DNA of 64,000 nt. Origin: a virus. The position numbers and the translations under genes are program-made. The notes under the pieces are model-generated. The model searched no databases. It saw nothing but the letters and a program-made list of their open reading frames with translations, and had not been told where the DNA came from. Location: positions 27,492 through 91,491 of IMG/VR virus record IMGVR_UViG_3300008108_007099, one strand, 5' to 3'. Of this stretch, positions 46,964 through 55,745 are shown in pieces; positions within the stretch are counted from its first letter, which is position 1, and the number at the start of each line of letters is the position of its first letter.

Positions 46964-48003
46964 CACTCCCCCAGATTTTTTAAAAGCGCGTCACATCTTT
47001 TGTTAATATCTTTTAAATTAGCAAAAATATAGTTCGCTTTGTTTTTTTCTATATCTGACATATTAAGCTTGTCAAGCTTATTAGTAATAGAGTTAGAAAT
47101 GGTGCTAAATTTATTTTTCATTCCACTAATTACATCATTTAAATTTTCTTGTTTTTCCAAACTCAAAGAATTTTTCCAGTTTGACTTATCTGTCTTTAAT
47201 TTATACATAGGCAAATCAAAGCTCTTGTCTGGAGCCTCTTTTAAAGAAAAATTGTACTCGGATAACTCTATAGAAAAATTGTTGTGCAAACTTAACTCAA
47301 TATATCCATTTTTTGGAAGCTCATAGAATCTGTAATTTTTGATTCTCTTTTTGATAATATCAACACTTTCAAAAAATATTGCTGTTGTGCTGCAAAAGAA
47401 AATTTGATTAAGCTCTTCGCGCAAGTCTACAACAATAAGAGGTCTATGCTCATTTCTAAATAAATGCAACTTTCTAAAATCTTCCTCTACTTCACCATAA
47501 GCTACTGCATAATGACTATTCTTACTATGCATCAGAAAGTTTTTAACTTTATCCAAGAAATCTTCGTCTTGTTCTAATATTCTTAGGAATAGTTCTGAAT
47601 CACATTCTGTTTCTACTTCGTAATGATACTTTAAAGTTTCATACTCATTTTTATTAATTACTCCGTTGTGTATTACCGCTTTTTTTAAACATCTGCTTAC
47701 GAAAGGATGATTATTTTCATTGTACGCGGGGATGCCAACACCGGCAGATGCAGCGCGACAATGAAACAGCCCTAAATTAATGTTATTTTGCCATATTGCT
47801 TTGTATTCTGCTAAATTAACAAATTCAATCGCAGGAATTGGCTTTTTGTAATACAAAACTTGCTTGTTTGGGAAGTTTTGTACGCAATAAAAACCAGATG
47901 CATCAGTGCCGCGCACCTGTGTCTTCACAAACAGCGCAGTTGACAAATCTTTGGTGAGTTCAGGGTTTTTACTCTCACCTATAAATCCAAATAATCCACA
48001 CAT
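46963..48003 (-). CDS. Class II glutamine amidotransferase domain protein
   Basis: A 346-residue protein starting M-C-G-L-F-G-F, with Cys2 as the expected Ntn-hydrolase catalytic nucleophile. VRGTDASGFYCVQNF, LFHCRAASAGVG and VIHNGVINKNEYETLKY correspond to the glutamine-binding R and the H-N-G segment of class II amidotransferases such as GlmS or PurF; a second catalytic domain is not recognisable in the ~150 C-terminal residues. It may transfer ammonia to a nucleotide or sugar in a phage modification pathway. It starts 1 nt after the stop of its upstream neighbour and overlaps the nuclease downstream (TGATG), so it is part of an operon. Confidence 0.75.
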   Translation of the reverse strand: MCGLFGFIGESKNPELTKDLSTALFVKTQVRGTDASGFYCVQNFPNKQVLYYKKPIPAIEFVNLAEYKAIWQNNINLGLFHCRAASAGVGIPAYNENNHPFVSRCLKKAVIHNGVINKNEYETLKYHYEVETECDSELFLRILEQDEDFLDKVKNFLMHSKNSHYAVAYGEVEEDFRKLHLFRNEHRPLIVVDLREELNQIFFCSTTAIFFESVDIIKKRIKNYRFYELPKNGYIELSLHNNFSIELSEYNFSLKEAPDKSFDLPMYKLKTDKSNWKNSLSLEKQENLNDVISGMKNKFSTISNSITNKLDKLNMSDIEKNKANYIFANLKDINKRCDALLKNLGE

Positions 48004-48004
48004 A

Positions 48005-48541
48005 TTAGGATGCTGGTCTTGCTTGGTCTGTTGGGCCGCCCAGAGGCGGTATGGTGCTCAAATCGGTTGTTCCAGTTGTCATGGCAGTTTGATTATCAAA
48101 GTTGTTTCCTCCAACCTTGCTCATATCGTTTTGGTCCGATCCAAGCTCTTCGGAGCCCTTGTCCATAACTGCTAAATTATTGATTGGACCTTTAATCTTG
48201 TTTAGAATGTTTTGATTAATTAAGTCCAAGCAGCCCTTAATTATTGCTGCAATATCTTGGTTTTGTGTATCTTTGTCGCCATCAGCTAAAAGTTTCATGT
48301 TGTAAGCTACAGTTTGTAATGGAACTAAAAATACTTGTTGCTGTTTTAACCAGTGCCCATGAATCATAGTTTGAACTAAAGAGAAAATGTCTTCGCAGTC
48401 TCCTTTTAATTCTACTAAACCTGTAGATGCCAAGTTTAACATAGACTGCAATCGTTCTGCAACTTCCGAAGCAGCTTTCTTAAGTACACGATTATCCTCT
48501 AGTAGGACAAATCTTTTAAATGATATTGTTTCTTCGAACAT
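48005..48541 (-). CDS. Unknown 178-aa protein with tag-like N-terminus
   Basis: The N-terminus MFEETISFKRFVLLED has the F-K-R-F-V-L-L-E-D core like the capsid-targeting tags elsewhere in this window. The middle is helical (AERLQSMLNLASTGLVELKG, VYNMKLL), and the last ~50 residues are disordered (TTGTTDLSTIPPLGGPTDQA). No family is recognised. There is no ribosome binding site; GATAAATA ends 4 nt before the ATG. A candidate late, head-internal protein by analogy with the other tagged proteins. Confidence 0.65.
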   Translation of the reverse strand: MFEETISFKRFVLLEDNRVLKKAASEVAERLQSMLNLASTGLVELKGDCEDIFSLVQTMIHGHWLKQQQVFLVPLQTVAYNMKLLADGDKDTQNQDIAAIIKGCLDLINQNILNKIKGPINNLAVMDKGSEELGSDQNDMSKVGGNNFDNQTAMTTGTTDLSTIPPLGGPTDQARPAS

Positions 48542-48545
48542 ACTT

Positions 48546-48553
48546 TATTTATC
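48546..48553 (-). promoter_or_regulatory. GATAAATA box 4 nt before ATG (leaderless type)
   Basis: On the minus strand GATAAATA is followed by AAGT and ATG; seven of eight bases match the T4 late box TATAAATA. No ribosome binding site. Confidence 0.55.
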
Positions 48554-48568
48554 GCTCAGATATATTTA

Positions 48569-49096
48569 TTATACCTGTTCTAATGCCATTTTTTTTGCTA
48601 TTTCAAAAGGAATTGGAGAATAATTATGATGTTCAACACAACAATTGAAATAAGCTGGGTCTATACTTGTATCGTTTAACATCACTTTGCGATGATGTAT
48701 ATGACCATGCATATTAATCAATCCATCAAACAAACAGCTATTATGCACAGGATAATGAGATAAAATAAAACTTCTATCCAGTCTGTGCGTTCCTCTAATG
48801 TCTTTGAAATACGGCATGTAGTCTGATATTTTGAATATATCATGATTTCCTCTAATTAAAACCTTTTTACCGTTTAATCGCTCGAGAATTTTAATGTTTT
48901 TTCTTGATATTGCAACATCACCAAGGTGATAAACTTGATCATTTTTATTTACATTCTTATTCCAATTATCTATCATCGTTTCATCCATGGCTTCCACGGA
49001 AGGAAACTTACGTATCAAGCTGCCGTCATCCTTAACAAAAGTTAAGAATTTTTCATGGCCAAAATGAGTATCTGAAATAAGAAAGAGGTTCGCCAT
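48569..49096 (-). CDS. Calcineurin-type metallophosphoesterase
   Basis: A 175-residue protein with a complete metallophosphoesterase metal-site series: LISDTHFGH (residues 5-13), HLGDVAI, LIRGNHDIF, ILSHYP and MHGHIHHRK. This fold hydrolyses phosphomonoesters, phosphodiesters or cyclic nucleotides; the small single-domain form resembles YfcE/Mg-dependent phosphodiesterases. The ATG at 49096 is chosen over a longer reading because of the motif position. That start codon lies in the 3' arm of a perfect 14-bp hairpin (49085-49117), discussed under findings. Ribosome binding is weak (an AGG very close to the ATG). Confidence 0.8.
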   Translation of the reverse strand: MANLFLISDTHFGHEKFLTFVKDDGSLIRKFPSVEAMDETMIDNWNKNVNKNDQVYHLGDVAISRKNIKILERLNGKKVLIRGNHDIFKISDYMPYFKDIRGTHRLDRSFILSHYPVHNSCLFDGLINMHGHIHHRKVMLNDTSIDPAYFNCCVEHHNYSPIPFEIAKKMALEQV

Positions 49097-49117
49097 AAAC
49101 CTATTATGGCGAACCTC
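49085..49117 (-). terminator. Intrinsic terminator after nrdJ, overlapping the next gene start
   Basis: GAGGTTCGCCATAA (49085-49098) pairs perfectly with TTATGGCGAACCTC (49104-49117) over a 5-nt loop, with TTTCTT following on the minus strand. It lies 21 bases past the nrdJ stop. The ATG and first codons of the downstream phosphoesterase are in the stem. Confidence 0.8.
49102..49108 (-). promoter_or_regulatory. CATAATA box 5 nt before ATG, inside the nrdJ terminator hairpin
   Basis: On the minus strand CATAATA is followed by GGTTT and the ATG of the phosphoesterase. The box sits in the 5' arm and loop of the 14-bp hairpin, so a transcript started here would be leaderless and free of the hairpin, while a transcript from upstream would fold across it. 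Confidence 0.45.
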
Positions 49118-49137
49118 ATAAGTTTTTTCAATACTAA

Positions 49138-51591
49138 TTAGCCGCACTTAGACCAACCGCAATCGCGGCAGACAATGCAACCATCATCTCTTTGAATATT
49201 AGCGCTTTTGCACTCTGGACATTCTTCTCCGTGAACTTTTGTTCCGTCCTTGATGTACTTTTTGAGAGTTCTAGCAAGCACTTTGCTTAGGCTGGCTAAA
49301 TCTCCTTTAGTTTTTTCCAGCTGATGGACCACGAACTCAATGCTGGTTCCATGGCGCAAAGCAGTACTTACCATACGACACAACGCATCGCCGTTTTCGT
49401 GATTGTTTATGTTTGTTAATGGATATGACTCATCATTTGACATAAACAGGTAATTGCTTCGGGCTTTTTTCTTCAAAAGTCCCTTTGACAGATTCTTCTT
49501 AATCATAGGCTGGTCGTTGAGAAGATTCTGGCCGGCAAATACCTCGTAGGGGTCGCCTTCCAAAAGTCCTACTACAACGTAGTATGGCTCGCCTTTGATT
49601 ATGGGGAAATGTACTTCCGCGTCGATCTCCTGTGGTCTTTTTGGAGCATCATTTTTGATAATTTTGTTCTCGGAAACTTTCGTCTCCTTCTTTGGCTTTT
49701 CAATTAACACACCGGTACGACAATTCTTCCTGTACACAGTCATGCCTTTGCAGCCAAATCTCCATGCTGCCTCATAGATTTTTGCCACTTGATCTTCAGT
49801 TACATCTTCTGGAAGATTAACTGTCTTGGAAATAGCATGATCTACATACTTTTGAGCTTCTGCTTGTAGCTTAACAGCAGCAACCCAATCAATATCCTCT
49901 GCGCAGTGACCATACCAAGGAGACTTTGATAAGTCGCTACACCCAGCCACCTTTCGCCATTGTGCTACCTTGGGATGAATGACTTCAAATTCTTGCCAGC
50001 AATCGCCATTTTGATCGCGGAAGTCAATCCTTACGTTCTTGTCTGTGGGATTTACTTTCTTTCGCCTTGTGTATGGATTGAGCATGAATAATGGCTCAAT
50101 TCCGCTTGTTGTTTGAGTCATGATAGATACCGAACCGGTAGGCGCAATCGTTAAATTGGCTATGTTCCTGCGACCATGGATGCTTATATCATTGTAAAGT
50201 TCAGGATCATTTTCCCGAATCATTTGCAGAAATTGAGAGTCTTTTTCCTTTTCCCAATTCCAAATCTTGAACGGCCCAAGCTCTCTTGCCATCTCCATGC
50301 TGCTTCTAAAAGATGCCAAGCAAAGAGTACGCATAATTTTGCCGGTGGTTTCAATGCTTTCATCGGAACCGTATCCTATTCCGAGCGCGGCTAGAGTATC
50401 GCCCAGAGCTGTAATACCAGTTCCGGTTCTACGTCCCTTTTCGCACTTATCATACACTGTCTTCCACAAATCAAGTTCCCGCTGCTTGATTGATTTATCC
50501 TCTGGGTCCTTCTTGACCTTTTCGATAATTGATTGAATTTTCTCCAATTCCATATCGATCATGTCATCCATCATTCTTTGAATGATTTGACCATGCTTGG
50601 AGAACAATTCGAAATCAAAATAAGCATCCTTGGTAAAAGGATTTACCACATAGCTAAACAAGTTCAAAACCATCAAGCGGCAGGAGTCCCAAGAACACAA
50701 TGGCAACTCACTGCAGGGATTAGTACTTATTGTTTTGAAACCTTCATCTGCATAACAATCAACTGCGTTGTATTGGGTTACTTTATCCCAGAACAACAAT
50801 CCCGGTTCTGCGCGGAGCCAAGCATTGTGAATAATCTTGGACCACAATTCTTTTGCTTTTACAATCTTGTCATTTTCAGAAGGCGGAGCATCAACAGGGA
50901 ACCTGAGCCTGAAAGTATCATCGTTTTCAACTGCCTTAAGGAATTCATCACTCAGTAAGACAGAAACATTTGCTCCAGTTACCTTGGTGTCATCATTTTT
51001 GACGGTAATAAAGTTTTCAACTTCTTTGTGAGCAACATTGATGGAAAGCATCAATGCCCCTCTGCGACCACTTTGGCCAACTTCCCTAATTGTGTTGGAG
51101 TACCTTTCCATCCAGCTTGTTATGCCAGTTGAACTTCTGGCAGCATTTTTTACTGGTGCTTGTGCTGGTCTAAGTTTGCTAATATCAACTCCTACACCGC
51201 CTCTTCTCTTGCTTATCTGAGCAAGCATTTCATCTGTGCGCATAATGCCGCCGTAGGAGTCATCAGGGCTCTCTACTACGTAGCAATTACTTAAACTGAT
51301 AATTTGGTTATTGTTACCAATACCAAACATCGGGCTTCCTTGCGGCACCACGTACTTGAATCTGTCCAGCAGTTCGAAGAACTTATTTTCTGAGATGGGA
51401 TCTTTGAATTTCTTGCTCTCAATGCGAGCAAATTCCTTAGCTAATCTCTTGTGCATGTCTGACGGAGTAGATTCTAAAAGATTGCCGTTGTTATCGCGCA
51501 ACGCATACTTATCCAAAAAAACCTTCGCTGCCAATTCGTCGCCTTCAAAATATGATACGGACGCTTCAAAAGCGTTTTCATAAGTGTACAT
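49138..51591 (-). CDS. nrdJ: Adenosylcobalamin-dependent ribonucleotide reductase (class II)
   Basis: An 817-residue large-subunit-type reductase making deoxyribonucleotides from ribonucleotides. Landmarks: LLESTPSDMHKRLAKEFARI near the start, NCYVVESPDDSYGGI, KRRGGVGVDISKLRPA, STNPCSELPLCSWDSC (the N-x-C-x-E active-site region) and the late TIAPTGSVSIMTQTTSGIEP. The C-terminus ends in a zinc-ribbon-like CPECKSANIQRDDGC followed by CxxCGWSKCG, typical of B12-dependent NrdJ. No small subunit gene is nearby. Class II implies that host or environment supplies cobalamin. Ribosome binding site AGGA. It ends in the terminator shared with the next gene. Confidence 0.85.
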   Translation of the reverse strand: MYTYENAFEASVSYFEGDELAAKVFLDKYALRDNNGNLLESTPSDMHKRLAKEFARIESKKFKDPISENKFFELLDRFKYVVPQGSPMFGIGNNNQIISLSNCYVVESPDDSYGGIMRTDEMLAQISKRRGGVGVDISKLRPAQAPVKNAARSSTGITSWMERYSNTIREVGQSGRRGALMLSINVAHKEVENFITVKNDDTKVTGANVSVLLSDEFLKAVENDDTFRLRFPVDAPPSENDKIVKAKELWSKIIHNAWLRAEPGLLFWDKVTQYNAVDCYADEGFKTISTNPCSELPLCSWDSCRLMVLNLFSYVVNPFTKDAYFDFELFSKHGQIIQRMMDDMIDMELEKIQSIIEKVKKDPEDKSIKQRELDLWKTVYDKCEKGRRTGTGITALGDTLAALGIGYGSDESIETTGKIMRTLCLASFRSSMEMARELGPFKIWNWEKEKDSQFLQMIRENDPELYNDISIHGRRNIANLTIAPTGSVSIMTQTTSGIEPLFMLNPYTRRKKVNPTDKNVRIDFRDQNGDCWQEFEVIHPKVAQWRKVAGCSDLSKSPWYGHCAEDIDWVAAVKLQAEAQKYVDHAISKTVNLPEDVTEDQVAKIYEAAWRFGCKGMTVYRKNCRTGVLIEKPKKETKVSENKIIKNDAPKRPQEIDAEVHFPIIKGEPYYVVVGLLEGDPYEVFAGQNLLNDQPMIKKNLSKGLLKKKARSNYLFMSNDESYPLTNINNHENGDALCRMVSTALRHGTSIEFVVHQLEKTKGDLASLSKVLARTLKKYIKDGTKVHGEECPECKSANIQRDDGCIVCRDCGWSKCG

Positions 51592-51668
51592 TGTTTCCTG
51601 CTTTCTTTGAAATTAATGACTAAAAAATTATCTACAGCCTTCTTAGAAATTTTAGGTCAAATGCAAAA

Positions 51669-53651
51669 TTAAACCAATATACTTGTTCCATTTTTCATTT
51701 GTAAATTTAGTTCCTGACAACCGTTAAGCAATTCTAAAAGATCGTGGTCGTGTGTGGTCACAACTACCTGTTTTTCTTTGGCTAATTCACAAATCATGTT
51801 GTAAATTCCTTCAACACCGACTGGGTCTATGTTGGTTGTTACCTCGTCAAGAAATACTAAACTCGGCATTCTTCCTGTATTCAAAGTCATTACATGAGCA
51901 AAAGCTTGTGAAAGGGCCAGATTTATTCTCCGCCTTTGACCATTGCTCATGATGTGATAAATCAACGGCTTTCTGTCGGGGAATTTTAAAATTGTTTCCG
52001 ACAGTTCATTGTCAAAATTTATTTCTATTTTTGAATCAATCAAAAACTGAAGCCAATAGTTTACGTTGGCATTAAGCGCGGGAATTACTTCATCAATTAT
52101 GTACTTCCTAATTCCAGAATCGCCGAAGGCTATAGTCCAAAATGCGTAATACTCTGACTGAGTTTTTAAATCATTAATTATTACTTGTTTTGCTGATAAA
52201 GAACTATTTTCCTGTGTAATTTTTGCGTGTGTATCTTCGATCAGAGATGTGTATGGACAACCATTTTCCAAGTCTGTTAATGCTTTTTTGCTCGTTTCTT
52301 TGATGATACGAATCTTTTCTTCCACACCGGCTTTTTTGACAGTGTTGTCAGGTATTTGTATTTTATTGAGAACGCTTATCTTATCCAGCGTGTCTTTCTG
52401 TTTCTTTTCAATAGCTTTTACTTGTTTTAACTTTTCTGCCAAAACTTCCTGCAATGCCTTCTCTTTTGTTTCAAATTGAGTTTTTTGATTATCGTAATCC
52501 TTGCATTTAGCATCTGCTTCAGAGTACTTGACTTTTATATCTTTCAATAGTGATTCGTGTTCTTGCTTTATTGTTGCATAATTATCGGGATTTATGGGCG
52601 CAAAGCAATGCTGGCAGTTAACGCCGGGTTCTAACTTGTCAATTTTTGACAAGACTTCATTTATTTTTTTGCCTTCTGCCACATAATTTTGTTTAACAAT
52701 AACAAATTCATGTTTTTCTTCAAGCAATTTGGTTTTGCTTGAACTAACAGCTTGCAAATCTTTTTCGCAAGATTTTTTATCTTCTTGCAATTTTGCTAAT
52801 TCGGATTTGTATGTTTCAAGGTCAGAAGTAGCTTCTGAGAGCTGCTTTTGCGCCTCTTCAAATTTCTGCACATCCTCAGATAAATTTAAAGATTCAAGCT
52901 CTTTTTCTGCGGAATCTAATTGAGACGCAAGGCTTTTAATTTCGGTTATTTTGGTGCTTTTCCAGAGCTTCAATTTTTCCTTGTAAAGATGCTCTGTTTG
53001 TTCAAGATTTTTTATGTTGCTTTCAATATGTGAGAGTTCCAACTCGGCAGTTTTAATAGACGATGCGTGATCTTTAGCAAGGCTTTTTGCCGTCTCATGG
53101 TATCCGCGATACTTTTCTAAACTCAAAAGATTTTCGACTATGCTTCTTTTTTCGGCTGCATCGCATTCCAAAAAAGAATTGCTGTTATCGTCCGTAAACA
53201 CAAATATGTTTGTGAAAGTTTGGTAGTTTAGCCCAAGAGTGTCTTCAATTAATTTTTGAGTTGCAGGCATCCCGCCCAGTGTAAGTTCGTTATCATTCTT
53301 CCAAAAACGCAAGCTGTCAGGCTTTCGCTTTCTTTCTACCTTATAGTCATCCCAGCACACTTCTACACTTAAGCCTTTAGTGCAGTTTATGTGCATTATA
53401 TCTTTGTGACTTATTTTTTTAGGACTTTTGATAGTCTTTCCAAACAATCCATATACTATTATTTCTGGTATGCTGCTTTTGCCAGATCCGTTCGATGATA
53501 GACGTTCTTCTTCGCCCTTTTTAAGGCTATCTAAATTAACTCCCTTTACCAGAATTATGTTTCCATAATTGGCAAAGTTGAGTTCTATTCCGTCGTCGCC
53601 AAAACACAAAAAATTCTTGGCGGCGATTCTTTTAAAATTAATCTTTTGCAT
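51669..53651 (-). CDS. 46: Recombination endonuclease subunit, gp46/SbcC/Rad50-like
   Basis: A 660-residue SMC-like ATPase. Walker A LSSNGSGKSS is at residues 51-60, preceded by an inserted loop; a central coiled coil (~180-500) carries the zinc hook CQHC at 346-349; the signature NGQRRRINLALSQAF and Walker B SLVFLDEVTTNID lie at ~585-620. With gp47 it forms the nuclease that resects DNA ends for recombination-dependent replication and helps degrade host DNA. Its start overlaps the end of the gp47-like gene by 14 bases. No clear strong ribosome binding site. Confidence 0.9.
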   Translation of the reverse strand: MQKINFKRIAAKNFLCFGDDGIELNFANYGNIILVKGVNLDSLKKGEEERLSSNGSGKSSIPEIIVYGLFGKTIKSPKKISHKDIMHINCTKGLSVEVCWDDYKVERKRKPDSLRFWKNDNELTLGGMPATQKLIEDTLGLNYQTFTNIFVFTDDNSNSFLECDAAEKRSIVENLLSLEKYRGYHETAKSLAKDHASSIKTAELELSHIESNIKNLEQTEHLYKEKLKLWKSTKITEIKSLASQLDSAEKELESLNLSEDVQKFEEAQKQLSEATSDLETYKSELAKLQEDKKSCEKDLQAVSSSKTKLLEEKHEFVIVKQNYVAEGKKINEVLSKIDKLEPGVNCQHCFAPINPDNYATIKQEHESLLKDIKVKYSEADAKCKDYDNQKTQFETKEKALQEVLAEKLKQVKAIEKKQKDTLDKISVLNKIQIPDNTVKKAGVEEKIRIIKETSKKALTDLENGCPYTSLIEDTHAKITQENSSLSAKQVIINDLKTQSEYYAFWTIAFGDSGIRKYIIDEVIPALNANVNYWLQFLIDSKIEINFDNELSETILKFPDRKPLIYHIMSNGQRRRINLALSQAFAHVMTLNTGRMPSLVFLDEVTTNIDPVGVEGIYNMICELAKEKQVVVTTHDHDLLELLNGCQELNLQMKNGTSILV

Positions 53652-54711
53652 CTTCTGCAGCCTTGACTATCTTGTTGCCAATTTCAATAAGAATCTTCTT
53701 ATCCAATGCCAAGTTTTGCACTTGTTCTACATAACGTTCAAGTAATTTGTCTTGGTTGGCGATCAAGTCTTTCGCGTCTGCCAGAGCATGTTCGTCCTGC
53801 TTTTTTATCTGTTTTTTGACTTGGACAGTAGAAGCTTTTAATTCCTCTACAACCTTTGCCATGTTTTTCTTATTGCTGTTTGCATCATTGCTTTCGCTTA
53901 TTATGCAAACAAACCCATCTTTAATTTCATTTGCATTGTAATTCTCTATTTCACTTTCCTGTATGTAAAAATGCTTTGGGCTGAAAGTATTCTCGATATA
54001 CGATAAAGAATCATTCGACGCATCCAATAAGAGAATATGTTTGTCTTCATGAGCTTCGCCGAAAGATAATTGCAAAGGACTACCGATGTATTCAACCGTT
54101 TCAGTTAATTTTTGCGCGCTGTGGTAATGACCAAAAAAGGCTCTCTTGTATCTTTTGAACAGATCACAGCCAACTACAGTCATATCTCCATCATGCTCTA
54201 TTATTACATCTGCTACTGAACCAGCTGAGTTTAACCTTGCTCCATCGATGGCCAAGTGCCCCAAAAGATAAGAATTTTCTACTTTGTCTTTTAAATTTTC
54301 AAGCTCCGTTAAAGGTTCATGTGTGTACGGAATGAAATGCCAGTTCGTTCCATGTATATCAATTTCACAGGTTTTGTCTATGACAGTTACATTTTTGATT
54401 GCTTTAAATGGTCTTACGCTACTAACACTCCAACTTGAAGCATACCATAAATCATGATTTCCCAATAATAAATATGTTTGAAAACTTTCGTTTTGGTATT
54501 TTTCAAATACATTGAAAACCAAATTGTAAGTCAAACTGTCAATTTTTTGTCTGTCGTGGAGGAGATCTCCTCCAAAAAGTACTGCATCAACCTTTTTACT
54601 TTTAGCAGTTTCAAATACCCATTCCAAGGCCGCAATACAATGCTGCAACCTCTCCTGACTTTTTTTATGTGGATGTACGTGAAGATCACTGAAAAGCAGA
54701 AAGGTAGCCAT
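53638..54711 (-). CDS. 47: Recombination nuclease subunit, gp47/SbcD/Mre11-like
   Basis: A 357-residue Mre11-type metallophosphoesterase: LLFSDLHVHPHKKS at residues 4-17, LFGGDLLHDRQ at ~45-55, LLGNHDLWYASS at ~82-93 and a later GHLAIDG / FFGHYHSAQK giving the remaining His ligands. The C-terminal ~90 residues are helical, matching the part that binds gp46. Partner of the next gene in recombination and DNA end processing. No Shine-Dalgarno; TATGAT lies 6 nt before the ATG. Confidence 0.9.
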   Translation of the reverse strand: MATFLLFSDLHVHPHKKSQERLQHCIAALEWVFETAKSKKVDAVLFGGDLLHDRQKIDSLTYNLVFNVFEKYQNESFQTYLLLGNHDLWYASSWSVSSVRPFKAIKNVTVIDKTCEIDIHGTNWHFIPYTHEPLTELENLKDKVENSYLLGHLAIDGARLNSAGSVADVIIEHDGDMTVVGCDLFKRYKRAFFGHYHSAQKLTETVEYIGSPLQLSFGEAHEDKHILLLDASNDSLSYIENTFSPKHFYIQESEIENYNANEIKDGFVCIISESNDANSNKKNMAKVVEELKASTVQVKKQIKKQDEHALADAKDLIANQDKLLERYVEQVQNLALDKKILIEIGNKIVKAAEDAKD

Positions 54712-54747
54712 AATGTAATCATACTACTTTTACAGCCGATTTCAAGT

Positions 54748-55104
54748 TTAAGACTTTTTTTCTTGCTTTTTCAAGCATTTGTCCAGCGCGTTCCAAACAT
54801 CTGTATTTTTCAAATCAATATCAGTAGGTGCTGCTGGTGCTCCTCCCAATCCGCCTCCAAGACCAGACATGTCTGGTCCTCCTAAAGGTGGCGCTGCTCC
54901 TCCTCCTAATCCACCAGCTGGAGGTGTGGCTCCCAAACCGGGATCTCCTCCTATGCCCCCTGCAGGCAACGGTGGCGCTCCACCCATGCCTCCTCCAATA
55001 TCTCCTCCTGTCGGTGGAGCACTTCCAGCACCAGCTGCTCCTCCAACAGGTGCTGCGTCGGCTTCATTAAGCATATTTTTTACGAAATTTCTGAAGGTTA
55101 TCAT
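54748..55104 (-). CDS. Gly/Pro/Ala-rich protein with capsid-targeting-like tag, 118 aa
   Basis: The N-terminus MITFRNFVKNMLNEADAAP carries an F-R-N-F-V tag followed by M-L-N-E then Ala, a good match to the gp21-type prohead protease site (L/I-x-E before A/S/G). Residues ~20-90 are almost wholly Gly, Pro and Ala with GGG and PPL islands, and the last ~25 residues form a short acidic/basic helix (NTDVWNALDKCLKKQ). A candidate internal or DNA-associated head protein. No ribosome binding site; GATAAATA ends 5 nt before the ATG. Confidence 0.7.
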   Translation of the reverse strand: MITFRNFVKNMLNEADAAPVGGAAGAGSAPPTGGDIGGGMGGAPPLPAGGIGGDPGLGATPPAGGLGGGAAPPLGGPDMSGLGGGLGGAPAAPTDIDLKNTDVWNALDKCLKKQEKKS

Positions 55105-55109
55105 TACAT

Positions 55110-55117
55110 TATTTATC
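55110..55117 (-). promoter_or_regulatory. GATAAATA box 5 nt before ATG (leaderless type)
   Basis: On the minus strand GATAAATA is followed by ATGTA and ATG of the Gly/Pro-rich tagged protein. It lies back to back with the plus-strand box at 55125-55132. Confidence 0.55.
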
Positions 55118-55124
55118 CATGATT

Positions 55125-55132
55125 AATAAATA
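55125..55132 (+). promoter_or_regulatory. AATAAATA box 5 nt before ATG (leaderless type)
   Basis: AATAAATA is followed by ATTTT and the ATG at 55138; seven of eight bases match TATAAATA. The whole divergent intergenic gap is 33 bases and holds both boxes. Confidence 0.6.
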
Positions 55133-55137
55133 ATTTT

Positions 55138-55593
55138 ATGAAGAGCTTTAGAACATGGTTAGAAGATGTCGCGCCATCAGCGATGGATGACCCTACTGTT
55201 GCTGGTATTCCAGATGAAACTCCAGCTGCTAGTCCTGCCGACACAAAAATGACTACAAAACAATATCTTGAAAAATATAAACTTAAACCGTGGAAAGCTT
55301 CCAAAGAACAAATACTTTCTTTTTGGAAAACCGTTGCACCTAATTCTCCTTTAGCTTTAAAACCAATTGCTTATGATCATGAAGGTTCGTCAATTCAGGA
55401 AGATACTGTCAGAATTACTGGTAGCAAGGAATTCATTTCAAGTGTTTTAAGTCGTCTGAAAGACTTTCTTAATTACGAAAATGACAAAACTAAGGTCATG
55501 GTGGCTTACAGACAAAGCCCAAGAAGCTTTTTACCCGGCAATAAAAATTCTTATATTTTCTATTTGCAGGTCATGGAGAGAGGCAAAGATTGA
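55138..55593 (+). CDS. Unknown 151-aa protein with capsid-targeting-like tag
   Basis: The N-terminus MKSFRTWLEDVAPSAM has the aromatic tag F-R-T-W-L-E-D. A Pro/Ala/Thr-rich linker to about residue 38 is followed by a compact C-terminal domain (KYKLKPWKASKEQILSFWKT, then SVLSRLKDFLNYENDKTK and a beta end NSYIFYLQVMERG). No family is recognised. The start has no ribosome binding site and the AATAAATA box lies 5 nt before it, so it is among the best leaderless candidates. It overlaps the converging small gene by 34 bases. Confidence 0.65.
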   Translation: MKSFRTWLEDVAPSAMDDPTVAGIPDETPAASPADTKMTTKQYLEKYKLKPWKASKEQILSFWKTVAPNSPLALKPIAYDHEGSSIQEDTVRITGSKEFISSVLSRLKDFLNYENDKTKVMVAYRQSPRSFLPGNKNSYIFYLQVMERGKD

Positions 55594-55745
55594 TATACTT
55601 CGTGATATTCTGTTAATTCTTCTGTTCTTTTAATTTGATTGTCGATTTTATCCGCGAGGTCCTGTTGTTTTTGCGTCATGTTTATGAATTTGCTATCAAT
55701 TTTTTCCACAAGGGCTTTAATTACCGCAACGTCGTCTAGTATCAT
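55560..55745 (-). CDS. Small coiled-coil protein, 61 aa
   Basis: A 61-residue helical protein (VAVIKALVEKIDSKFINMTQ, then KQQDLADKIDNQIKRTEELT) with heptad-like spacing, predicted to form a short coiled coil. GGAGG lies upstream but with a long spacing of 12 bases to the ATG. Its 3' part overlaps the end of the converging tagged gene. It may be real because of the ribosome binding site and heptads, but short overlapping ORFs like this can also be spurious. Confidence 0.4.
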   Translation of the reverse strand: MILDDVAVIKALVEKIDSKFINMTQKQQDLADKIDNQIKRTEELTEYHEVYQSLPLSMTCK

